This document shows positions 10,532 to 18,621 of a stretch of 64,000 bases of DNA, in pieces. The notes beneath the pieces are model-generated. The model had not been told where the DNA came from. It saw only the letters and a program-made list of their open reading frames with translations, and ran no database searches. The DNA is taken from assembly GCA_039621445.1 (NCBI GenBank), contig CP154955.1, positions 50,683,384-50,747,383 on the forward strand, written 5' to 3'. Made by a program: the position numbers and the translations under genes. Each line of letters opens with the position of its first letter. Position 1 is the stretch's first letter. The DNA is from Euglena gracilis. Taxonomy: Eukaryota; Euglenida; Euglenophyceae; Euglenales.

Positions 10532-13500
10532 ATGAAAGATGCCACATACCTGGTGTCCAGCGGCCCAGCAGAGCAAAAAGGAAGCCAGGAGAAGGCAGCT
10601 GAAGCTGGAAGAGACGGAGTCCCAGCTGAAGCCGGTGCAACCAACACAGACCGTCCAGCGACATCATCAGGAATTTCAAGGAAGAAACCTGGAATGGAGA
10701 AGAGTGGAGGAGCAGCAGGCGCTGGAGACGATGACGGGGCAGCAGCAGAACACCAGTCCGTGGCCGTCGCAACCCCCCCTCCTCCCAATCTCCCAGAGAA
10801 ATTTCGATTCCAACAGTTCAACGACGGCCATGGACCCTGGACAGTGGTGGCCAGTAAATCGAGGAAAAGAAATGGGGAGACAGGTCTGGCAGATTACCCC
10901 CCCTTTTTCTCATCACCACCCCCCACCCAGGGGGAATCAAGGGCATGGAGACCCTTGTCATCAAGGCTATGGCAGCCTTTATCATCAAGGGCATGGAGCC
11001 CAGCTGCAAGGCTATGGAAGCCAAAAGCTCAGGCTGAAAAGCCATTATATTCAAAATCAAGGGGCCAATGGTGGCCAGTGGAGGCATCAAGACCTCAAGG
11101 CCAGTGGAGGCCATTTCAACCATCCAAGCAAGCCCCACCCCCTTCAGGGGAAGGCCAATGGAGGCCATTATATCCAAGAGGCCAATGGAGGCCAGGGCCA
11201 AAGTATCAAGGCCAATGGAGGCCATTTCAACAAAAATCAAATGGCCATTGGAGGCCCATGCATTCAAGACCACAGCCCTTGGGGGGGAGGCCCAAGAATG
11301 GCTACACCAGGGCCCCCCCAGAAGATAATCAGCCCACACCCCCCAGCTGTATATGTACCTCCCCACTGCAGACACAGACCTTCCCCCATTTTTCAAAAAC
11401 AGGGGGAAAGCCTGTCTTTGAACAGCCCTATGGCAGGGCCAGAGGTGACCCCAGTGATGGGGCAGCCAGAGAGGACCCCAGTGATGGGGCAGCCAGAGCT
11501 GACCCCAGTGATGGGGCAGCCAGGGGGAAGGACCCCAGTGATGGGGCCTGTGGAATCCCCAGATACATTACACCCAGGGGTACCCCCTTTCAGAGCCCTG
11601 CAGGCCAGTATCCCCCATTGGGAAAAGGCAGGAGCCAGCAGAGAGGTATTAAACCTGATAAGGGAAGGTGTTATGGCAGATCTTCCCCTCCCCCCTCAAA
11701 TGTCCAAAAAAGTTCCATTCAAGACCCCCCAAGAAATAATGACTGCCCAAAAAATTCTGAGAGAATACGAATGTGCAGGGGCAACCAGACAAATCCCCCC
11801 AGAGGAGGCAAAACATTTTGTTCCTTATTTTATCATTTCCAAAAAGGAAGGGGAAAAGACCAAAGAAAGACTGATATCAGATTGTCGACAGTTAAATCTC
11901 CATTTTACCCCACAGAAATTCAGATTGGAACATATGGGAAACATCTTCCCATATCTAAGAAAAGGTTGGTTCTGTGGAAAAATAGACCTGAAAGATGCAT
12001 ACTTCCACTTAAAACTGCACAGCAGTCTGGAGAAACATGTGTGCATGCAGGTGGGGGGGGAAACGTGGCAGTTTCAAGCTGCATGCTTTGGCATAAGCAG
12101 CCTGCCACAAAAGTTTATGACTCTCATGAGAGTCTGGGAAAGGAAATGGAGGAAGGAAGGAAAGGTGGTTTTCATCTACCTGGACGATATTTTGCTGTTA
12201 GCCCCCAGCACAAAGACAGCAGCCAAGCATTTGGCAGATATGAAAAAAGATCTTTTACTGGCAGGTTTCAGAATAAACCTCCCCAAATCATGTCTAGAAC
12301 CAACACAGGAAATAAAGCATTTGGGCCAGTGGATCAATTTGAAAAAAGGCCAGCTGGAAATTCCACAGGAAAAACTAAAATCCTTAAGAAAGGAGCTAGG
12401 CAAGGTGCTCACAGCACAAAAGATGAGCTGCAGAAAACTCAGCTCTATTGTAGGGCAAGTCAGAAGCTATTTAGTTTCAATGCCTTTTCTCAGAATTCTG
12501 ACAGATCAACTTTGCAAAATGGTGGATTTGCACACAAAGTGGGGTTGGGACCACACCCTGACCATTCCCCAGGGGGTCAAAGATCAAATTGTGGAGTTAA
12601 AAACGTTTTTGCAGCCAGGTGTGGGCAGAGCCTTTCAATCCCAGGCCTCTCAGGAACTGTTCTCAGACAGCAGCACCTGGCAATGGGGGGGGCTGGACAA
12701 AAAGTCTGGTCAAAAGGTCCAGGATTTCTGGAGGGACCTGCATGTCCTTCACATCAATCAAAAAGAATTGATGTCTGCAGTGGAAACTGTAAAGGCTTTG
12801 GCAAAACCAAAACAAACCATTGTTCTTCATGTGGACAGCCAGGTGGCAGTCAGTTATTTGACAAAATGGGGAGGCAAAAAGCCATATTTAAATTCCATCC
12901 TAAAACCCCTTCTGTACCATTGCCAAGAAAGGCAAATCAACCTGCAGGTGGTTTGGGTTCCCACAAAAGAACAATTGGCAGACTCCCTGACCAGGGAGCA
13001 AAAAGATCCAGGGGATTATACCCTGAACCTGACCATTTTTCACCTGATTCTGAAGTTTTTCAAAAACCAGATCACCCCAGAGGTGGACATGTTTTGCACC
13101 CCCAGCAACAAAAAATTCCCCAAGTTCATTTGTCGATACCCCCACCAAGGGGCTTTGTTGGTGGATGCTCTGAAGGCAGATTTAAGGGGTCTCCCCCCAG
13201 TTTATGCCAACCCTCCCTGGAGCATCATTCCCCAATGGGTTCAGAGATTAATGTTAAACCCAGACCTAATTTGTCTGTTGATTGTACCCCACTGGGCTTC
13301 GACATCATGGTGGCGCCAATTAATGTCAATCAGGCAGCCAGGCAGCAAGGTTTTGCTAGTACCCCCCCAGTGGGGTCTGTTCACCAACTGCTGGGGGGAG
13401 GAGATGCCCCCCCCAAGGTGGAATTTGGCCTGCTTGATTGTGTCAGGCAAATATTACAATCCCAGGAAGTTTCGATGTCCAGTATCGATACTTACATAAA

Positions 13501-14866
13501 AAATCTGGGAAATGTCAAAAGATATGACTCAGCCTTCAGGGCATTGGTGGGTCAATTATTGCACAAAGGGGTGCCTCTGCAGCAGTGCACTGTCCCCAAG
13601 ATGGCTGAAGCCATCCTTGATCTTGCTGTTCATAGCATCAATACTGCACGAAATGCATATGCAGCAGCCTTATTACTCCCAGGGTTTGGGTCTTTGAGGT
13701 TCTCACCCCTTCTGGCTCCTTTGAAAAGGAAGTGGAATGCCAATGTCTGCAAGTATGCCCACTTTTGGGACCCCACTGATTTCCTAGAAAACATCATGAG
13801 GAATTCCACACCCCTCTCAGACCTATCTGTGAAAGAGCTCAGAAACAGACTCATCATCTGTTGGAGGCTTTTGGCCCTCCACAGGGGGGTTGATTTAGCC
13901 AGGACACAGCGAAAAATCAGTTTCGTGGGAGAAAAAATTTTCATTTTATTGCAAAGGAAAGGGTGGCAATTCCCAAAATGGGAAGAGATTTTGAATTTGC
14001 CACACACCCCACTCATCAGCCCATGGCATTTATTGAAAGAATATGTGGAAAGGACAGCCCACATGGTTGGGCACAAAAATAATTTGTTGTGGTCTTTGGA
14101 TGGTAAAAGACCTTTGACATCAGAAAGGGTGAATTCCCTAACCAAAGAAATTCTGCAAGAGGGGGGGGTGGACACCACCCACTGGAAACCCCACAGCACC
14201 AGAGGGGCTGGGGTCTTATGGTGGAAAAATGCTGGTTTGCAAGTGGAAGAAGTCCAGCAGCTGGGTCAGTGGAAAAATTTTGGTGCCTTCCAAGCTCATT
14301 ATTTGAGACTTGGTGTCGTTTCAAAAATTCAAAAAATTATGGCCCAAAGGGGGGTGCACAGTACCTCACCATCTCGCAGTGCGGAGCCCGAATGGTCTCG
14401 GACTCCCACGACAGAGGAAGGGGGAGGAAGGGACCAAGAGGGCGAAGCACAAGAAAATGGTGAGCCCAACCCCCCCACCCAAAAAATCAGCAGAAAAAGA
14501 AAAACATCCCAACCAGAAAGGGGGCCCCCAACCAAGCAGCCCCAACCACCCACCCAGAAACACAGAAAGAGACCACCATCCCCATCAGGGGGGGGGGGCC
14601 CCCCACCAAGCGACCATGGGAGAGGGGGGGGGCGGGGCCACGGCGGTTCCACTTCGCCAAGGTGTCGGACGAGGCCTCATCATCGCCAACTCCGGCAACA
14701 AAGGCGCAGTAAGAAGCACCCCCCGCGCACGCACAAACACACCAGAACAAAACAGCCGGCAAGGAAAGCAGGACCTCACCATCTTCTTGTGCTTCGCCCT
14801 CTTGGTCCCTTCCTCCCCCTTCCTCTGTCGTGGGAGTCCGAAATCACTGCTTCTACCAAACGGTAA
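10532..14866 (+). CDS. DIRS element 1 frame A: Gag-like N-terminus to tyrosine recombinase
   Basis: Open from ATG 10532 for about 1444 codons. The N-terminal part carries a motif shared with elements 2 and 3 in the same relative frame (DGHGPWTVVA here), suggesting a Gag-like protein. The C-terminal third (about 13440-14350) is a tyrosine recombinase: SAM-like helices (YDSAFRALVGQLL, NTARNAYAAALLLPGFGSLR), the first catalytic Arg region near LALHRGVDLART, HSTRGAG (His-x-x-Arg), LGQWKNF, and the nucleophile Tyr in AHYLRLG. It is unknown whether the recombinase is made as part of the whole frame or from an internal ATG (13475 is in frame and overlaps the RT frame end by 25 nt). The frame passes through the internal complementary region and the right end and stops 25 bp into flanking DNA. 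The middle section overlaps the RT frame and may be compositional. Confidence 0.68.
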   Translation: MKDATYLVSSGPAEQKGSQEKAAEAGRDGVPAEAGATNTDRPATSSGISRKKPGMEKSGGAAGAGDDDGAAAEHQSVAVATPPPPNLPEKFRFQQFNDGHGPWTVVASKSRKRNGETGLADYPPFFSSPPPTQGESRAWRPLSSRLWQPLSSRAWSPAARLWKPKAQAEKPLYSKSRGQWWPVEASRPQGQWRPFQPSKQAPPPSGEGQWRPLYPRGQWRPGPKYQGQWRPFQQKSNGHWRPMHSRPQPLGGRPKNGYTRAPPEDNQPTPPSCICTSPLQTQTFPHFSKTGGKPVFEQPYGRARGDPSDGAAREDPSDGAARADPSDGAARGKDPSDGACGIPRYITPRGTPFQSPAGQYPPLGKGRSQQRGIKPDKGRCYGRSSPPPSNVQKSSIQDPPRNNDCPKNSERIRMCRGNQTNPPRGGKTFCSLFYHFQKGRGKDQRKTDIRLSTVKSPFYPTEIQIGTYGKHLPISKKRLVLWKNRPERCILPLKTAQQSGETCVHAGGGGNVAVSSCMLWHKQPATKVYDSHESLGKEMEEGRKGGFHLPGRYFAVSPQHKDSSQAFGRYEKRSFTGRFQNKPPQIMSRTNTGNKAFGPVDQFEKRPAGNSTGKTKILKKGARQGAHSTKDELQKTQLYCRASQKLFSFNAFSQNSDRSTLQNGGFAHKVGLGPHPDHSPGGQRSNCGVKNVFAARCGQSLSIPGLSGTVLRQQHLAMGGAGQKVWSKGPGFLEGPACPSHQSKRIDVCSGNCKGFGKTKTNHCSSCGQPGGSQLFDKMGRQKAIFKFHPKTPSVPLPRKANQPAGGLGSHKRTIGRLPDQGAKRSRGLYPEPDHFSPDSEVFQKPDHPRGGHVLHPQQQKIPQVHLSIPPPRGFVGGCSEGRFKGSPPSLCQPSLEHHSPMGSEINVKPRPNLSVDCTPLGFDIMVAPINVNQAARQQGFASTPPVGSVHQLLGGGDAPPKVEFGLLDCVRQILQSQEVSMSSIDTYIKNLGNVKRYDSAFRALVGQLLHKGVPLQQCTVPKMAEAILDLAVHSINTARNAYAAALLLPGFGSLRFSPLLAPLKRKWNANVCKYAHFWDPTDFLENIMRNSTPLSDLSVKELRNRLIICWRLLALHRGVDLARTQRKISFVGEKIFILLQRKGWQFPKWEEILNLPHTPLISPWHLLKEYVERTAHMVGHKNNLLWSLDGKRPLTSERVNSLTKEILQEGGVDTTHWKPHSTRGAGVLWWKNAGLQVEEVQQLGQWKNFGAFQAHYLRLGVVSKIQKIMAQRGVHSTSPSRSAEPEWSRTPTTEEGGGRDQEGEAQENGEPNPPTQKISRKRKTSQPERGPPTKQPQPPTQKHRKRPPSPSGGGGPPPSDHGRGGGRGHGGSTSPRCRTRPHHRQLRQQRRSKKHPPRTHKHTRTKQPARKAGPHHLLVLRPLGPFLPLPLSWESEITASTKR
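10539..13499 (+). CDS. DIRS element 1 frame B: reverse transcriptase / RNase H / methyltransferase-like
   Basis: 986 codons from ATG 10539, 7 nt after the frame A ATG. The first ~330 residues are proline-, glutamine- and glycine-rich with tandem repeats. RT follows: KKEGEKTKERLISDCRQLN, GKIDLKDAYFHLKL, FGISSLPQKF, and the catalytic FIYLDDILLL (YxDD box). RNase H: the LFSDSSTWQWGGL block and LHVDSQVAVSYL, then VPTKEQLADSLTR. The C-terminal domain has VDMFCTPSNKKFP, then PPVYANPPWSII, an NPPW motif of the kind found in N6-adenine methyltransferases; DIRS elements commonly carry such a domain after RNase H. It copies element RNA and resolves it into the circular DNA used by the recombinase. The 8-G run at GGGGGGGG (about 12685-12692) is in frame here. 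Confidence 0.9.
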   Translation: MPHTWCPAAQQSKKEARRRQLKLEETESQLKPVQPTQTVQRHHQEFQGRNLEWRRVEEQQALETMTGQQQNTSPWPSQPPLLPISQRNFDSNSSTTAMDPGQWWPVNRGKEMGRQVWQITPPFSHHHPPPRGNQGHGDPCHQGYGSLYHQGHGAQLQGYGSQKLRLKSHYIQNQGANGGQWRHQDLKASGGHFNHPSKPHPLQGKANGGHYIQEANGGQGQSIKANGGHFNKNQMAIGGPCIQDHSPWGGGPRMATPGPPQKIISPHPPAVYVPPHCRHRPSPIFQKQGESLSLNSPMAGPEVTPVMGQPERTPVMGQPELTPVMGQPGGRTPVMGPVESPDTLHPGVPPFRALQASIPHWEKAGASREVLNLIREGVMADLPLPPQMSKKVPFKTPQEIMTAQKILREYECAGATRQIPPEEAKHFVPYFIISKKEGEKTKERLISDCRQLNLHFTPQKFRLEHMGNIFPYLRKGWFCGKIDLKDAYFHLKLHSSLEKHVCMQVGGETWQFQAACFGISSLPQKFMTLMRVWERKWRKEGKVVFIYLDDILLLAPSTKTAAKHLADMKKDLLLAGFRINLPKSCLEPTQEIKHLGQWINLKKGQLEIPQEKLKSLRKELGKVLTAQKMSCRKLSSIVGQVRSYLVSMPFLRILTDQLCKMVDLHTKWGWDHTLTIPQGVKDQIVELKTFLQPGVGRAFQSQASQELFSDSSTWQWGGLDKKSGQKVQDFWRDLHVLHINQKELMSAVETVKALAKPKQTIVLHVDSQVAVSYLTKWGGKKPYLNSILKPLLYHCQERQINLQVVWVPTKEQLADSLTREQKDPGDYTLNLTIFHLILKFFKNQITPEVDMFCTPSNKKFPKFICRYPHQGALLVDALKADLRGLPPVYANPPWSIIPQWVQRLMLNPDLICLLIVPHWASTSWWRQLMSIRQPGSKVLLVPPQWGLFTNCWGEEMPPPRWNLACLIVSGKYYNPRKFRCPVSILT
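11050..11240 (+). repeat. Gly/Asn-rich minisatellite inside DIRS element 1
   Basis: Degenerate tandem units of about 24-30 bp built on GGCCAATGGAGGCCATT. In frame B they encode NGGH/NGGQ repeats and in frame A GQWRPF repeats, so both overlapping proteins gain a low-complexity, probably nucleic-acid-binding tract. Confidence 0.7.
11449..11544 (+). repeat. 30-bp tandem repeat, four units
   Basis: ACCCCAGTGATGGGGCAGCC is repeated with short variable joints. Frame B reads TPVMGQPE-type repeats and frame A reads DPSDGAA-type repeats. Confidence 0.85.
14364..14463 (+). repeat. Internal complementary region of DIRS element 1
   Basis: 14364-14397 is complementary to the left end and 14398-14463 to the right end, so this block is the reverse complement of a right-end/left-end circle junction. 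In the DIRS model it templates joining of the ends into a circle. It lies inside the recombinase frame. Confidence 0.85.
14685..14841 (+). repeat. Right inverted repeat and terminus of DIRS element 1
   Basis: 14685-14785 is the inverted copy of the left repeat. 14786-14841 is the unique right end, complementary to 14398-14463, and finishes in AGTCCGA. Confidence 0.8.
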
Positions 14867-16955
14867 TAGATAATTCTGCCCAGGTTGGGCAGCTGCCGGC
14901 GGCGCGATGAGGAAACGCTACCACGGCGGCGTTGGGACACGGGAGCACCGAGCTCCATGTGCTCAACTTCCTCCAAAACCGCGACTGGGACACCCCCTGC
15001 TCCGCACCTCCTAAAAGCAGGCTTCTGCCCTGCCTACAGCTTTTTGAAGGTGAATGGTTTTGGGAAGGTCAGGTTTTGCCCTTTAGCGCCTGTTTTTTAC
15101 CATGGTCGGCTGCGTCGTAATTTCGCATTCCCTCGGCGAAAGACCGACCAGTGGACAAAGACCTCACGAAGCGTTTGGAGGCCCCGTTGTTTGCTTTTGA
15201 TGCTTCTCGGGCGTGGCGACGTGACTCTTGCGGGGTCCCCCCCTTGGCCTGAGGGCTTTCCCAAAAACTTTCTCTTTCCCGTTTTGACAGAGGCCAAGGC
15301 ATTCCAAGGGATAAGACCATCCATTCCCTTGGAGCCTTGGTGAATGCCAAAAATGGCTGAACCAAACATGGACATAGACAGAGATCTACTCCGCCAAAAT
15401 CAGGATCCTTCAAAAAGAACACACCACTTTCGTTGGAGAACAGACATAATTCTTTGAATTTTCGCAAAATGCAAGGCAAATCAAGCACCATGTGCACAGG
15501 CTTGGTCTTCTTCTTTGAGGTCGCTCATGTCCACCCCCCCCGAGGCGGATGGCACACATTCCCCACACCGCACAGGGCAACGGCGGTTTATGCGCGGTGT
15601 GCTCAAAATGCCCCCCCTCCAAGGAAGAAATTCATATCACGATTCACTAAACCGCAAACCCTTTGTTCCCTGTGGGATTCACCGCGCGCAAGGTCCATAT
15701 ACCACATTTCATCCACATGGTGCATGCCACTTTCTGAACAAAACCGCTGAACAAAACAGCAGTTCCACCACAAGTTGAACAAGTTTCAGGGGGAAAAAGA
15801 TGCTGTGCGACTAATGTCGCGCTGTGCTCTATTGCACATTGGGTGCGAGAACTTTGGTCCAAAAACTTCACTCGCAAAAACAGAATCGCGCTTCTTGTGT
15901 ACTGTTATCAAACGAAATGCATTTTGAAGATATAGAACAGAATTGGACATCCACCACGCAATTGCGAAATATCCACACAGACATCTTGGGACTGAATCCC
16001 AAAAGAAATGGGCGTGTCGGGCGTGTTCCTAGTTTTCCGCAATGCACGATAATGTTGTTATGCGAAAGTGAGGAGGGTGCGGTATTCCTTGCGGAGGGGG
16101 CCCTTTGTTTTCCCCTTGCAAAACAATGCCAGGACACACTTGCAGAACTGAACGGTGCAAGGTGAAGAGTCCATTAAGCATGTTTAAAAAGTGGCACATA
16201 CCGCCAAAATCATGGAGGGGGGACGTCGTGATGTGCACATCACAAGTCCCTGCTTGCCTGCCTGTGGGCCTTCGCGCACGGAATGCCGCGAAATTGAAGT
16301 TCGCCGACAAGCAGCAACCCCCCCCCCAAATAATACCCCCTCGGGGGGGTATTATTTTTTCGCCCGAAGTCCCGACCCGAAATTTTTCGGGGTTCCGTAG
16401 GAGCAAAAATGGCGCCAAAACCCCCCTTTGGAGTGATTTTTTTGTGCTTTCTCATTTAACACTTTTTGGAGACCAGATGATCCAGAAAAATCGATTTTTT
16501 TTGTAATTTGTTGTCAGAAATTGTGATTTTTACCCACATTTTCAGGTCAAAATCCGGGCCTTCGGCCCGAAACCGGGGGGGGGGGTGTTGTTTCGGCGGC
16601 CGAAGTCGGACCCCAGGGAAGAAACTTGAAAACAAGGCTCAAGGAAACTGAGCAAAAGACACAGCTGTGTTCCCTGTTTTCCTCAATACAAGTGGCTTCA
16701 ATTTCATTTTTTCACAGCCCAAGTCCATCAGGCAAAAATCCCCGAAGTGCCCAGTTGTGTTCCCTGTTCGCCAAAACACAACCCCCCTTTTTTAGCTGTC
16801 TTTTCTCCCAGCAACAAGACTCCAAGACCAGTAAAACCATCAGCACTTCCCCTCCCTTAATTTCTATTCCTACACTTTCTCTGTTCAACAGACCAGAATC
16901 TTCAAGTCTCCAAAGCCAAGAACCCAAGACACAACACAAGGAATTCAATTGAGAC
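14842..16955. other. Spacer with a G/C-run palindromic repeat
   Basis: No gene recognised. 16318-16360 contains a hairpin of AATAATACCCCC and GGGGGTATTATT, followed by AT-rich core and a GCCTTCGGCCCGAAACCG tract to about 16620; this matches the general form of the G/C-run foldback repeats seen later in the window. Confidence 0.45.
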
Positions 16956-17665
16956 TTTCAAATTGAGAATTTCGTTGAGAAGTGCAATTGAGAATTTTGA
17001 AGATGCATCAACTGATGCAAGAAATCCAGAGTTTGAGGAGAGAAATGGCAGGGGTGAAGGAGAGGGTGGGGGCCCAGCAACAGGGGCCTCCTTGGCCAAT
17101 GTAGATGTGGAGGACGTAGACATGGAGGAGGAGGAGTCGGACTCCCACGACAGAGGAAGGGGGAGGAAGGGACCAAGAGGGCGAAGCACAAGAAGATGGT
17201 GAGCTGCTTTTTGTTGCCGGCAAGGAAAGCATGACCTCACCATCTCGCAGTGCGGAGCCCGAATGGTCTTTGCAGGAGCACCCTGAGGAAAATCCAACAG
17301 GACCATGCCCTTTGCCTGGTTTGCCGGCCAGTGCGCAAAACCCAACACTGGTTGAGGCTTCTAACTTCAATAAAAGCCGCCCCCTCCCCTCATCAGCAGG
17401 GGAAATCCAATTTTTCGAGATCTAGAAGGGGGGGTGCTCCACCCACCAGCTTGGGGAAACTGTTCGGTGTACCTCAAAAACTGGTTCAGTGGAGACCTTC
17501 AATTTCCCAGAAAGAGTGTGGCAAACCTTGGTGGCATATTTGTTTGAACACAGTTTCCACCCCAACCTGTTACATGAAAAACAAAAATAATTTGGTCTTG
17601 GCACAGAGCGAATTGCCAGAAAGTTTTCCACGTGTTGGAGTTGGGGGTGGACACCAAAAATTTCA
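16956..17665 (+). pseudogene. Decayed DIRS-like copy carrying the miniature element
   Basis: The reading ISLRSAIENFEDA (from about 16960) resembles the N-terminal frame A of element 3 (ISMRNAIENTKKS). About 17555-17665 reads CYMKNKNNLVLAQSE then GVDTK, similar to the recombinase stretch MVGHKNNLLWSL...GGVDTTHW of element 1. Most of the middle is missing and the frames are broken. DIRS element 2 begins directly after it. Assignment is by visual similarity only. Confidence 0.4.
17137..17268 (-). mobile_element. 132-bp miniature DIRS derivative
   Basis: On the minus strand it starts with the element 1 left end (GACCATTCGGGCTCCGCA), runs through the start of the left inverted repeat to TTGCCGGC, then directly into the right end that finishes GTGGGAGTCCGA. 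Both termini are present and all coding DNA is gone. No target-site duplication is seen (GAGGAG on one side, TTTGCAGG on the other). It could have been moved by recombinase supplied from element 1, or be a deletion remnant. Confidence 0.75.
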
Positions 17666-17949
17666 GACACCTCGGGCTCCGCACTTTGCCATTGTGAGGC
17701 CATGCCTTGCTCGCCGGCGGTTTGTTGTGATTGTTTTGGTGCGCTGGGTTAGGAGGTCCCGCTTAGTGCCTTTTTTCGCCGGAGTTGGCTGATTCCTAAA
17801 TTGCCCTTCGACACCCAGAAGAAAGGAAAAGAGTTCACGAACGAAGAAGATCCAAGAAAAGAAGTCAATATCAATTCAATATCCAGAAGGACACGAACCA
17901 GACGAATATCAAATCAAAAGTCAATTATCAAATTTCAAATTTGACTTCA

Positions 17950-18621
17950 ATGAACAATGCAGTTGAGAAGAAATTGGAATTTCACGGCCGCGGACGTCCT
18001 GGAGCAGATGCCGCAGCAGCTGGAGAACTTGGAGATGCGGTCATCACGTGGCAAACCGTGGCCGTTCTTCCCACCCAGCCCCCCACCCCAGAAATTTCCC
18101 AGCCCAAAACCCCCCCCAGTGACGGCCACGGTCCTTGGACCACAGTGGCCAGAAGGCCCAGAAGACAGAAGCCAGCACCAGCCCTTTGTGGGCAAAGAAT
18201 GGGCCATGGGGGCCCAAAATGCTTCAAATGCAAAATGCTTGGCCAATCAAAGCCCACACATCAGGGGCATCTCCCCCAAAGGCTCCCAGCAGCCTGGGCA
18301 CAAATTGGCCAGAAGATGGGGAGGTGGAATCAAGGCCAAGGAGGTCAACACCACAGGGGCCATGGGGGCCAGTTTTTCAAGCAAATCCCCTCAGGAAGGG
18401 GCAGAAAAGGGTCTGTCCAACCCCCCCAATTCATCTATCACAACAGCCCCTCTCAAGGGGACAAGGGGGGGCCACAGCAGCCCCCCCAGATTTCCAATGG
18501 GGTTGGAGGCCAAGAAGAAATCAAGGCCTGGAAGACCACAAGATGGATTATGGAAAAAAGTTTATACATGGAAACCTTGGAGACCAGCAGGGTGGACCCA
18601 CAGTGGCCACCAAGAAGCTAA
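17950..18621 (+). pseudogene. DIRS element 2 frame A, Gag-like N-terminal part
   Basis: Starts at ATG 17950, 7 nt before the frame B ATG. It carries the shared motif DGHGPWTTVARRPRR, a CFKC pair, Gly/His/Gln-rich repeats (GQGGQHHRGHGGQ) and PSGRGRKGSVQPP, which matches PSGRGRTGPQHPP in element 3. It stops at 18621 inside a duplicated 34-bp unit (18588-18660), much earlier than in elements 1 and 3, so the frame is truncated. Confidence 0.55.

Larger units (their letters stand above)
10262..14841 (+). mobile_element. DIRS-like retrotransposon, element 1 (apparently intact)
   Basis: A 4580-bp tyrosine-recombinase retrotransposon. Limits come from the internal complementary region at 14364-14463, whose two halves are the reverse complements of the left end (GACCATTCGG...) and right end (...GTGGGAGTCCGA), meeting at 14397/14398. 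The left end continues into an inverted repeat (to about 10391) matched by 14685-14785. No target-site duplication is visible, as expected for recombinase-mediated insertion. Both coding frames are unbroken, so this copy may be autonomous. It differs from elements 2 and 3 in its end sequences and is a separate subfamily. Confidence 0.88.

Noticed and set aside
10262-14841. LTR retrotransposon or pararetrovirus
   Set aside because: No long direct terminal repeats, integrase or protease were found; inverted ends, an internal complementary region and a tyrosine recombinase identify a DIRS-type element.
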